Below, in pieces: positions 42,747 to 51,131 of a DNA stretch of 64,000 nt. The position numbers and the translations under genes were made by a program. The number at the start of each line of letters is the position of its first letter. Position 1 is the first letter of the stretch. The stretch lies in NCBI GenBank assembly GCA_040772305.1, contig JAXGYK010000001.1:248001-312000 (forward strand). The letters run 5' to 3'. Below the pieces are notes generated by a model. It ran no database searches, was not told the origin of the DNA, and worked only from the letters and a program-made list of their open reading frames with translations. Origin of the DNA: Mesolinea sp040772305. Its GTDB lineage: Bacteria > Chloroflexota > Anaerolineae > Anaerolineales > Anaerolineaceae.

Positions 42747-44608
42747 ACCTCATATTTAAGGTCAGCATAATAAGCTTCCAGACCTCCCAGAGCATCCATC
42801 GCCTCCTTGCTGGGCACCAGGCTCTGCAGGTCCCATCCCAGAGACGTGTACAGTTCATCGCCGCGGCGCTCGTTATCCAATACCACACCCTTCAAAGGAC
42901 CTCTATCCAGCGGGGGGTTGCCAACCAACCGGGGAGAGATGGTTTTGTCTTTGCGCGTTTCGCCTTCGCGCAAGTTGAACAGGTGCCGGGCAGCGTAGAT
43001 CCTTTGCCCGGTCTGCATCATTTCTTCCTGGCTGAACTTGAAGCCGGTCACGTTCTCGAGCTGCTTCAAGATTCCATCGGTAAAGGCCTGGGGGCCCAAG
43101 AATGCATGGAAGAAGAAGCACATCCCCGTAGTATTGGCCAGCTCGGTCAAGGCCAGCATAAACAGATCGGAACTGATACGGTCTTCCGCGTCCTGGCCCG
43201 CGCCGGCATTCCCGCTCTTGACGTGTCGCCCAGGGGTTGGGTCAAACTGGAAGATGCGCGCGTAACCATTGGACAGGCGGCCATCGTGCATCCCGGGTTC
43301 GATGCCTCCGGCAGTAGTGTCGTAGGCTTGGCCTACGCCAAAATGCTCCACAGCATATTTGATGCCATTGCGCAGGTGTTCACCTGCACCTTCGTTTTTG
43401 GCAATTTTTTCGGTCATCTGGACCATGAATTCAGCATTGCCCCAGGTGGCTTCCAAGCCATCGAGCTGGTCTTTCGTCAAATCGCCATGTTCGTAAGCTT
43501 CCATCACCCAGGCGAGCGTTGAGCCAACTGAGATCGTGTCTAATCCATATTGATTGCAGATCTCATTGCATTTCATGATCACTTCGATGTCGGTATTAAG
43601 GCAGTTTGTGCCAAAGGATGCCCAGGTCTCATATTCTGGCCGGGCGGTGCGTCCAATGGGGTACTTTCCATCCTTCACATCATAAAAAGCTCCGCATCCG
43701 AAGGCGCAGTTGGCGCAGGCATACTTGCGGGTCTTGTATTTTTCGTCAAAGGTGGGCAGATTGAGTTTTTGAGCTTCTTCTTCGCCGATGTCGTCAATGC
43801 CGGATCCGCCCCAGTTTTTGACCGGCGAGTCCCCCGAGAGCGCTGAGCCGATGTTGAAGAGGCCGGTGCCATAGGCACTGAACGCACCAATGGCGCCAGC
43901 CATGGCTTCGCTCGGTTTAGTGATTAACTGGGTGTTGATGCGATTTTGCTCTCTAAAGGCCTCAGGGTCAGCAACAGGAATTGGTTTATTACCGCGCACG
44001 GCAACAGCCTTGAGCTTTTTAGAACCCATCACCGCTCCTCCTCCAGCACGGCCAGCGGCACGGTGACCATCATTCATTACGGCAGCCATTTGGGTAAGAC
44101 TCTCGCCGGCAGGACCAATCATCGCAGCCCGCAGCTTAGGTTCCCCTAATTCTTCCTTTAATGCCTCCTCGGTAGCTTCAACTTCCAGACCCCATAATTT
44201 GGAAGCGTCTCGGATCTCAACCTTGTCTTCGGTGATCCAAATGTACACCGGTGTTTCGGACTTGCCCCGCACAAACACACAGTCATAGCCGGCTTTTTTG
44301 AGCTCCGGGCCAAAAAAACCGCCGCTATTGGCATCGTTCCATTTGCCTGTTACCGGCGATTTACACACCACAGTGTAGCGGCCGCTCATCACTGCTCCGG
44401 TCCCAGTGAGTGGGCCAGTAGTGAAGCCGATCATGCTCTCTTCGCCGTAAGGGTCGGCCCCTTTAGGCATATTTTCATAAAGAATCCTGGCACCAAAGCC
44501 ATATCCGCCAATATAATTGCGGGCAAGCTCCTCAGTTACAGGCTCCGTCCAGGTTTTGCCCGTAGTAAGGTCAACAAAAAGCATTTTTCCTGCGTAACCG
44601 TTAAGCAT
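42743..44608 (-). CDS. aor: Aldehyde:ferredoxin oxidoreductase (tungsten/molybdenum pterin type)
   Basis: This enzyme oxidises aldehydes to acids with ferredoxin as acceptor. The 621 residues start with the AOR N-terminal domain (LNGYAGKMLFVDLTTGKT, GYGFGARILYENMPKGADPYG, FTTGPLTGTGAVMSGRY). The middle domain has the RKYACANCAFGCGAFYD cluster, giving three cysteines of a 4Fe-4S site, and a fourth cysteine lies further on. Length and order match the AOR family. AAAGGAG precedes the ATG. It converges with the ThiF-TetR-MoaD unit, so the two are probably linked in function. Confidence 0.92.
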   Translation of the reverse strand: MLNGYAGKMLFVDLTTGKTWTEPVTEELARNYIGGYGFGARILYENMPKGADPYGEESMIGFTTGPLTGTGAVMSGRYTVVCKSPVTGKWNDANSGGFFGPELKKAGYDCVFVRGKSETPVYIWITEDKVEIRDASKLWGLEVEATEEALKEELGEPKLRAAMIGPAGESLTQMAAVMNDGHRAAGRAGGGAVMGSKKLKAVAVRGNKPIPVADPEAFREQNRINTQLITKPSEAMAGAIGAFSAYGTGLFNIGSALSGDSPVKNWGGSGIDDIGEEEAQKLNLPTFDEKYKTRKYACANCAFGCGAFYDVKDGKYPIGRTARPEYETWASFGTNCLNTDIEVIMKCNEICNQYGLDTISVGSTLAWVMEAYEHGDLTKDQLDGLEATWGNAEFMVQMTEKIAKNEGAGEHLRNGIKYAVEHFGVGQAYDTTAGGIEPGMHDGRLSNGYARIFQFDPTPGRHVKSGNAGAGQDAEDRISSDLFMLALTELANTTGMCFFFHAFLGPQAFTDGILKQLENVTGFKFSQEEMMQTGQRIYAARHLFNLREGETRKDKTISPRLVGNPPLDRGPLKGVVLDNERRGDELYTSLGWDLQSLVPSKEAMDALGGLEAYYADLKYEV

Positions 44609-44960
44609 TTTTTCTCCTTTATCTCCCTTGGAAAGAACCCTTGCTCTGCGCTCAAGTTCACGTTAAAACAGCGAATAAATTCACCTTTGCCTTAGGATAC
44701 GAAAGACAGTTCCGCTAGAACAAGGACAAACTGCCCATTTTGTAGGCTGGCAGTAATATAAAAAACTGAATGATAATGATGCTGATTTGTGTGAAAAAAC
44801 AACACAAGACTTTAACAAGTGCATATAATGCAAATGTAAACGGTTTTTATTCAGTCAGACCACTCATATTTCGTTCTTTTCAATAATTCGGCTGGTTATG
44901 TTTGTCTTTGTCTGTTCGCAACCTTGTTCGTAACGTAATGTTTTTGAGAGGAGTTTATCC
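44609..44960. other. Divergent promoter region of aor and the amidohydrolase operon
   Basis: A TATAAT-like hexamer at 44824-44829 may be the -10 box of the amidohydrolase operon, but no matching -35 box is clear. An inverted repeat TTGTGT/ACACAA at about 44787-44807 is a possible operator; which regulator would bind it is not known. No coding frame or structured RNA is evident in the rest. Confidence 0.4.
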
Positions 44961-46082
44961 ATGTTTTTAATCAAAAATGGAAGGGTCCATACTGGAAAAG
45001 GTCAGATACTACAGGCTACCGATATTCTGGTAGAAGGTGACCGAATTCGGGAAATAGGGAAAGACCTGAAGGTGGCTGAGACAAAGGTGTTTGATGCCAG
45101 CGGTAAGGAAGTTTATCCTGGTTTCATTGACCCAGTAACGGTTATTGGATGTCATGATGGGCGCATGTACGATAACAACGAGATGACCAACCCCATCAGC
45201 CCAGACCTGCAAACTTGCTATGCCTTCGACAGTGATCACTTCCTGCTGCAATCTTATTACGATGTTGGCTTGACAAGAATGGCGGTAGGTGCATGGAACA
45301 CCAACGTTTTGGGCGGTAGGATGAGCATTTACAAAACTTTTGGGACCGGACCGGAAGACATGCTTTACAAGAAGTCCTGCATCATGAAAGGTTCTTTAAC
45401 CGAGCTGGTCAAGAAAACCTATGGGCCCAAAAACAAACTGCCGATGACAAAAATGGGCATGGTTGCTCTGCTGGAGCGCGCCCTGCACGATGCCGAAAAC
45501 TACCAACCTGAAAAAGGTGAACGAGACTTTAAGAAAGAAGCGATGAAGAAGGTAACCGATGGTGAAATTCCCTTCTTTGTTGCCTGCAACAAAGCTTCTG
45601 AGATTTTGTCTCTGCTCAGTGTCCTGGAAGGTAAGGACAAAGTTCGCCTTACCATCACAAGTGCTTACCAAGCCCCACAGTGCAAGCAGGCAATTTATAA
45701 AGCTATGCCCAACGTGGTGCTGGGGGATCAGGAAGTGATGGGTGATTGGAATGAAGATCTTGACTACGAAGGCTTTAAAGAAATGCTGCACAAAGGCGTG
45801 AACCTTTCCATGTCCGTTACCTCGGACGGCAGGTTCTCGGGCAAGGAAGCCTACCTTTGGACAGTCGCAAATATGTACAAGGCCGGCTTTACAGAAGAGG
45901 AAATTATTCAGATGATGACCTTTAATCCTGCGAAGACCTTGGAAATTGAGGATGAATTAGGGTCTTTAGAAGCTGGCAAGCTGGCAGACCTGGTTGTATA
46001 TGAAGGAAACCTTGTTAAGTCCTACCGGGCAAACGCTGTATTGACGCTAATCAGTGGAGAGGTTGTATATGAGCGCAAATAA
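44961..46082 (+). CDS. Amidohydrolase-family protein lacking metal-ligand histidines
   Basis: The 373-residue protein has the N-terminal beta-sandwich and TIM barrel layout of amidohydrolases, and LEAGKLADLVVYEG near the end as in imidazolonepropionase-like members. The HxH motif after the first strand is replaced: PGFIDPVTVIGCHDG has no HSH. The usual histidines in the barrel become VACNKASE and TITSAYQA. All expected histidine ligands thus appear lost, so this is probably a non-catalytic paralogue of the next gene. It shares about 14 bases with that gene. It may form a complex with it. Confidence 0.78.
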   Translation: MFLIKNGRVHTGKGQILQATDILVEGDRIREIGKDLKVAETKVFDASGKEVYPGFIDPVTVIGCHDGRMYDNNEMTNPISPDLQTCYAFDSDHFLLQSYYDVGLTRMAVGAWNTNVLGGRMSIYKTFGTGPEDMLYKKSCIMKGSLTELVKKTYGPKNKLPMTKMGMVALLERALHDAENYQPEKGERDFKKEAMKKVTDGEIPFFVACNKASEILSLLSVLEGKDKVRLTITSAYQAPQCKQAIYKAMPNVVLGDQEVMGDWNEDLDYEGFKEMLHKGVNLSMSVTSDGRFSGKEAYLWTVANMYKAGFTEEEIIQMMTFNPAKTLEIEDELGSLEAGKLADLVVYEGNLVKSYRANAVLTLISGEVVYERK

Positions 46083-47247
46083 GTCGATGTTAATTAAAGG
46101 TGCAGAACTCTGGACCATGGAGTCCGGCATCCTTAAGGCAACTGATCTGTTCATAAAAGATGGAAAGATTCAAGAGATTGGTAAGGATTTGAAGGTCAGC
46201 GCTGATACGGTGATTGAGGCAGAGGGGCTAATTGTTTTGCCCGGGATCATCGATGCGCACAGTCACATCTCAACGATGTCAGCTCGCGGAGACGACCAAG
46301 ACTCAAACGAGATGACTGCCCCTGCCACTCCCGATGTAAGCATTATCCATGGGTTTTCACCAGGCACGCCGGTACTGAAAAAGGCTCTCGAGTCGGGCAT
46401 AACGGCAGTGGGCCTTATCCCGGGATCTGGGAACGTCATCGGCGGAGAAGGTATCGCAATCCGCACACACGGAACCAACACATTCGAGATGGTTCTAAAA
46501 CGTCCTATAGCCCTCAAATGTGCCACCGGTTTTAACCCCAAAAACGTTTATGGGCCACGCAACGAACGCCCAATGACACGAATGGGTATTGCCCAAATTC
46601 TCCGCGAATCTTTGCAAAAAGGGCTGGAATATCGGGATGCAAAACTGGCTGCAAAGAAAGAAGGAAAAAAGGCACCCGACTATGACCAGGGTCTCGAAAT
46701 ACTTGAAAAAGTGATCAACCGCGAGATACCCCTCAAGGCACATACTGGTGGAACAGATATCCTGACGATAATTGAAATCGCCAAAGAGTTTGGTGTGAAC
46801 TACACCCTGGACCACGCTTCTGACGCCAAGAGTTATGTTAAACAGTTGAAGGAATACCCCCCGATCGGTGTCATATTGGGACCATTTGGCGGACCAACAC
46901 GGACAGGAATCGAATCGCGGGATGAAACAATTGCAAGCGCCTTTCCCTTGGTTGAAGCCGGAATTGTTACCGCGATCATGACTGACAACCCTGTGCTGCA
47001 CACTACTGCGCTGATCCACGAGGTTGGCAGTGCTGTGCGGATGGGTATGGAACCTTACGAAGCCATGAAGATGATCACGATTAATGCCGCCAAAATTCTG
47101 TCTTGTGACGACAGAATCGGGTCTTTGGCAGTAGGCAAAGATGCTGATCTTGTCTTCTTTAAAGGTACACCAGCTTTAGATACAAATGCCAAAGTAGTAC
47201 GAACTATCGTACTTGGAGAAACCGTATTTGAAGCAAATGGAGACTAG
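46069..47247 (+). CDS. Imidazolonepropionase-like amidohydrolase
   Basis: This is the active member of the pair: a metal-dependent amidohydrolase of 392 residues. LPGIIDAHSHIS supplies the HxH ligands, KAHTGGTD and TLDHASDA supply further histidines, and IMTDNP supplies the catalytic Asp. The ATG at 46069 has GGAGAGG about 8 bases upstream and is preferred to a GTG at 46054. The substrate is not known; in context with the peptide-type ABC importer just downstream, a small cyclic amide or peptide is likely. Confidence 0.85.
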   Translation: MSANKSMLIKGAELWTMESGILKATDLFIKDGKIQEIGKDLKVSADTVIEAEGLIVLPGIIDAHSHISTMSARGDDQDSNEMTAPATPDVSIIHGFSPGTPVLKKALESGITAVGLIPGSGNVIGGEGIAIRTHGTNTFEMVLKRPIALKCATGFNPKNVYGPRNERPMTRMGIAQILRESLQKGLEYRDAKLAAKKEGKKAPDYDQGLEILEKVINREIPLKAHTGGTDILTIIEIAKEFGVNYTLDHASDAKSYVKQLKEYPPIGVILGPFGGPTRTGIESRDETIASAFPLVEAGIVTAIMTDNPVLHTTALIHEVGSAVRMGMEPYEAMKMITINAAKILSCDDRIGSLAVGKDADLVFFKGTPALDTNAKVVRTIVLGETVFEANGD

Positions 47248-47252
47248 TTAAG

Positions 47253-48218
47253 ATGGGTCGTTTCATACGCAAAAGGGTTTTTACAGGCTTTCTGACGGTG
47301 CTTTTTTGCCTGGTTTTGAACTTTGCACTCGTGCGCCTGGCTCCGGGTAATCCAATCCGCATCCTGGCTGGAACAGACAACCCTAACCCAGAGATGATTG
47401 CTGCACTGGAAGAACGTTATGGGTTAAATAAATCGATTCCTGAGCAATTTATGATGTACTTGCAAAATCTGTCGCAGGGAAACTTTGGTTTTTCTTACCT
47501 TAGCGGACGCCCTGTCATGGATATGATTGCTGAAAAAGTGGTTCCTTCGTTACTTTTAACCTTAACCGCAGCAATTTTTTCCGTTACAACCGGAACTTTG
47601 CTAGGTCTGCACGCGGCTAGAAATAACGGTAAACCCTTTGATAAGTTTATGTGTTCGATATCCTACTTTTTCGATGCAATTCCAAGTTTTTGGCTTGGCA
47701 TCATGAACATCCTGGTATTTGCCTCACTGCTTAAATGGTTCCCCACCAATGGCATGATTAATGTGCGTGCTGACTATACCGGTTTCAAACGCAGCCTGGA
47801 CATTGCCTACCATCTGGTTCTCCCAGTTTTCACATTGGTAGCAGTGCAATCGCCCTTCTATTTTAGAATCGCACGAGCCTCGGTTATCCAAATATTGGCC
47901 GAGGACTTTATTACTACTTTCCGAGCCGTTGGTATGTCCGAGAGCCAAATATTTACCAACTATGTGCTCAAAAACGCAATCATTCCCACAGTAACGGTGT
48001 TTGGAATGAGTTTAGCCTACATGATCACAGGAGCAGCACTGATCGAAACGGTGTTTTCCTGGCCAGGTCTGGGACGCCTTTTACTGAATGCCATTTATAG
48101 CCGGGATTACCCCATCCTGACTGCCATTTACCTTGTGCTCTCCATTTCAGTAGCCCTTTTTATGATCCTCATCGACCTTGTCTATGGCTGGATCGACCCA
48201 CGCATACGGTTTGATTGA
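47253..48218 (+). CDS. ABC transporter permease (DppB/OppB type)
   Basis: The 321-residue inner-membrane permease has about six membrane segments. The N-terminal FIRKRVFTGFLTVLFCLVLNF and LAPGNPIRILAGTDNPNP segments are typical of DppB-like proteins, and the ETVFSWPGLGRLLLNAIYSRDYP segment near the end is the conserved permease motif. GGAGA precedes the ATG. Downstream are DppC-, DppD-, DppF-type genes and the binding protein, making a complete importer. Confidence 0.93.
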   Translation: MGRFIRKRVFTGFLTVLFCLVLNFALVRLAPGNPIRILAGTDNPNPEMIAALEERYGLNKSIPEQFMMYLQNLSQGNFGFSYLSGRPVMDMIAEKVVPSLLLTLTAAIFSVTTGTLLGLHAARNNGKPFDKFMCSISYFFDAIPSFWLGIMNILVFASLLKWFPTNGMINVRADYTGFKRSLDIAYHLVLPVFTLVAVQSPFYFRIARASVIQILAEDFITTFRAVGMSESQIFTNYVLKNAIIPTVTVFGMSLAYMITGAALIETVFSWPGLGRLLLNAIYSRDYPILTAIYLVLSISVALFMILIDLVYGWIDPRIRFD

Positions 48219-48222
48219 GGTA

Positions 48223-49074
48223 ATGATGCGAAAAACTTTAAACACTCTATTTGAAGCCATCACTAAAAGCCCGCAGCTAAAAATGGGGTTTATCTTTTTA
48301 GCCTTCCTGCTGCTGGTCGCCATTTTCACCCCTCTGATTGGTGGCACCAATCCTAAGTTTATTTTCCCTGACGTTGCCACAGCTCCCGGAGTAAACAACC
48401 ACGTTTTAGGCACCGATGGGCTGGGAAGAGATCTTTTCAATCTGATTGTGCATGGAACTGGAACCTCGCTGAAAATTGGTTTTGTTTCCGCAACGATCTC
48501 TGCAGTAATTGGCGTAGTTGTTGGAGGAACAGCCGGCTATTTTGGCGGCAAGCTTGACCGGATTGTCACAGAGATTATTAATGTTTTTCTCATGACGCCC
48601 ACCTTCTTCCTGATCCTAATCATTGTTGCCCTCTTTGGCAGTTCCATTATGAATGTAATGATTGTTATCGGTATTACCGGTTGGACAGGCAATGCCCGCC
48701 TGATGCGCGCCCAGGCAATTTCAATCAAGCAGAGAACTTATGTGCAAAGCGCCAAAGCGATCGGTGAAAAAGACATTACAATTCTTTGGAAACATGTAAT
48801 TCCAAACAGCATATTCCCGATTATTGCCAACACAACTATGCATATCTCCTCATCAATCCTTACCGAGGCAGGACTCTCATTTTTGGGCCTGGGAGACCCC
48901 AATGTGGTCAGCTGGGGCCAAATAATCTATTCTGGCAAGGATTACTTGCCAAAAGGCTGGTGGATCAGTACTTTTTCCGGAATCGCAATCGTATTTACAG
49001 TTTACACCTTCTTCCTCATTGGAGATGGTCTAAACCGCGTCCTGAGCCCAAAACTAAAATCGCTGGGTAATTAA
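48223..49074 (+). CDS. ABC transporter permease (DppC/OppC type)
   Basis: The 283-residue permease has six predicted membrane segments and the DppC-type motif HVLGTDGLGRDLFNLIVHG after the first one. LTEAGLSFLGLGDPNVVSWG follows near the end. The ATG pair at 48223 and 48226 lies 3 to 6 bases after a GAGGT ribosome site and directly after the DppB stop. An in-frame start at 48178 would overlap the previous gene without a ribosome site. It pairs with the DppB-type gene. Confidence 0.93.
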   Translation: MMRKTLNTLFEAITKSPQLKMGFIFLAFLLLVAIFTPLIGGTNPKFIFPDVATAPGVNNHVLGTDGLGRDLFNLIVHGTGTSLKIGFVSATISAVIGVVVGGTAGYFGGKLDRIVTEIINVFLMTPTFFLILIIVALFGSSIMNVMIVIGITGWTGNARLMRAQAISIKQRTYVQSAKAIGEKDITILWKHVIPNSIFPIIANTTMHISSSILTEAGLSFLGLGDPNVVSWGQIIYSGKDYLPKGWWISTFSGIAIVFTVYTFFLIGDGLNRVLSPKLKSLGN

Positions 49075-49075
49075 T

Positions 49076-50044
49076 ATGACAGCAATAAGTATTCAAGACC
49101 TTAATGTATATTACCGAACTGCCAAAAAACATGTGCATGCATGTCGGGACATCAGTCTCGATATTTTAAAGAGTGATTCACTTGGCATCGTTGGCGAATC
49201 AGGTTCGGGAAAATCCACCTTAGCCCTGGCAGTGTTGCGACTCTTACCGCCCAATATTGCGAAAGTAACTGGATCAGCATTTTATGGCAAGCACGATCTG
49301 ATTAGCACCGATATCAAAACTTTAAATGGGTTGCGCTGGAAAGAGATTGCTATCATTTTTCAAAAGTCCATGAACTCTCTAAGTCCGGTTCACAAAATTA
49401 GCAACCAGATGATCAGCATTTACCGCGTTCACGAGCCAGATACCGATTTAGCCCATATCAAGGAGCGGATCTTCGAACTTTTCGACCTGGTAAACCTGCC
49501 AGACCGGGTTTACAACCTTTACCCGCATGAACTCTCAGGCGGCATGATGCAGCGTGTGTCAATTGCTGTTAGTTTGCTGCATAACCCAAAAGTGCTGATC
49601 ATGGACGAAGCTACCACCGCCCTGGATGTGGTAACCCAAGGGCAGATATTAAAAGAGATTATCGCGCTGGAGGGTAAATTAGCACTTTCACGCGTAATGA
49701 TCACGCACGACATTTCGGTAGTTGCATCCACCTGTAATCGTATTGCAGTAATGTATGCGGGAGCTTTAATGGAGCTTGGCCAGGTTAAGGATGTTTTAGT
49801 GGAGCCCCAGCACCCCTATACACGTGCTTTGAAACGCTCCTTCCCTTCGTTTAGAGGTGAAAAAACAGCCTTGCGCGGCATTCCAGGTAAGCTGCCGGAT
49901 CTTTCCGTTGAGAATAAAGGCTGTATGTTCAAAGACCGCTGCAGCTATGCTACTGAAATTTGTAAGGAAGTAATACCACCATGCAAGAATGTATCAAACA
50001 ATTGGCAGGTTTACTGTCACCACGCAGGAGAACTCCATGACTGA
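49076..50044 (+). CDS. ABC transporter ATP-binding protein (DppD/OppD type)
   Basis: The 322-residue ATPase powers the importer. The Walker A is GESGSGKSTLALAV, the signature motif ELSGGMMQRV and the Walker B KVLIMDEATTALD; the H-loop histidine is in MITHDIS. The C-terminal oligopeptide-transporter domain has the four-cysteine pattern (CMFKDRCSYATEIC), a likely iron-sulfur or metal site of the DppD type. The start lies one base after the DppC stop. Confidence 0.95.
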   Translation: MTAISIQDLNVYYRTAKKHVHACRDISLDILKSDSLGIVGESGSGKSTLALAVLRLLPPNIAKVTGSAFYGKHDLISTDIKTLNGLRWKEIAIIFQKSMNSLSPVHKISNQMISIYRVHEPDTDLAHIKERIFELFDLVNLPDRVYNLYPHELSGGMMQRVSIAVSLLHNPKVLIMDEATTALDVVTQGQILKEIIALEGKLALSRVMITHDISVVASTCNRIAVMYAGALMELGQVKDVLVEPQHPYTRALKRSFPSFRGEKTALRGIPGKLPDLSVENKGCMFKDRCSYATEICKEVIPPCKNVSNNWQVYCHHAGELHD

Positions 50045-51074
50045 GAAGGTCATTGAAGCCATTGGATTAAAGAAATGGTATGAACAGAAAAAGGTCATCA
50101 AAAAAGATGGCCGCACAATACGTAATCCCCTCGTTAAAGCGGTGGATGGGGTGGATCTGGATCTGCAGCAAGGCGAGATCCTGGGCATAATTGGGGAATC
50201 GGGCTGCGGCAAGTCTACCTTAGGAAGGCTGATCCTTTGTTTGGAAACACCAACCGAAGGGGAAATCCGCCTTGAGAATCAGGACGCCTGGGCAATGTTA
50301 AAGCGAGATCGGCTGGCTTTCAGACGGAAATGTCAGATCGTATTCCAAAACCCGTACGACACTTTTGACCCGCGTTTGAAGATCGAAAACGTCCTCCTTT
50401 CAACTTTGCGCCTGCATAAAATCGGCGCCAACGCAGAGGAACAGCTAAAAATCGTTAAAGAAGCGCTGAGTCAATACGGTTTGGTGCCTGCCGAAACCTA
50501 TCTGGATCGCTTTCCCCACGAACTTTCTGGCGGACAGTTACAGCGCATCTCGATCCTGAGGGCAATGCTGCTGGAACCCAGCTTTATTGTCTGTGATGAA
50601 CCGGTTTCGATGCTGGATGTTTCAGTACGGGCAGAAGTAATTAATCTGATCATGTCCCTCAAACACGAGAAAGATATGGCCATGATCTTCATCAGTCACG
50701 ACATTACTACTACCCGCTATATTTCAGATCGCACCGCGGTAATGTACCTAGGCCGTATTGTGGAAAAAGGGGTCACAGATGATGTGCTGCACGACCCCAG
50801 GCACCCTTACACCCAGGTGCTTATCTCAAACTGCGGTTCGATGGACCCCCTGGACGTGCGCGAAAGCCTGGAAGTAATTGGCGAACCGCCCACGCCCATC
50901 GATACCGGGCCGGGCTGCTTCTTTGCCCCCCGTTGTTTTAAGGCAACCCCTATTTGCTTCAAAACATATCCAGGTTGGACTAATTTAGGGAACGGTCACA
51001 TGGCAACCTGCCATAATATGGGAGTTTCTGATGAGTTTACATCAGGAAGTAAGGAGGTTATTGATCAAAACTGA
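50037..51074 (+). CDS. ABC transporter ATP-binding protein (DppF/OppF type)
   Basis: The 345-residue ATPase is the second motor subunit. It has GESGCGKSTLGRLI (Walker A), ELSGGQLQRISI (signature) and SFIVCDEPVSMLDVS (Walker B), with FISHDI as the H-loop. The C-terminal extension carries the OppF-type cysteine region (CFFAPRCFKATPIC). The ATG at 50037 follows CAGGAG by about 6 bases and overlaps the DppD stop by 8 bases. A start at 49989 is possible but has no ribosome site. Confidence 0.95.
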   Translation: MTEKVIEAIGLKKWYEQKKVIKKDGRTIRNPLVKAVDGVDLDLQQGEILGIIGESGCGKSTLGRLILCLETPTEGEIRLENQDAWAMLKRDRLAFRRKCQIVFQNPYDTFDPRLKIENVLLSTLRLHKIGANAEEQLKIVKEALSQYGLVPAETYLDRFPHELSGGQLQRISILRAMLLEPSFIVCDEPVSMLDVSVRAEVINLIMSLKHEKDMAMIFISHDITTTRYISDRTAVMYLGRIVEKGVTDDVLHDPRHPYTQVLISNCGSMDPLDVRESLEVIGEPPTPIDTGPGCFFAPRCFKATPICFKTYPGWTNLGNGHMATCHNMGVSDEFTSGSKEVIDQN

Positions 51075-51131
51075 AACCACTGCTGTCTCTGAATTTTTGA
51101 ATTTGTTGATAATTTTTGTAAAGGAGCGAAG

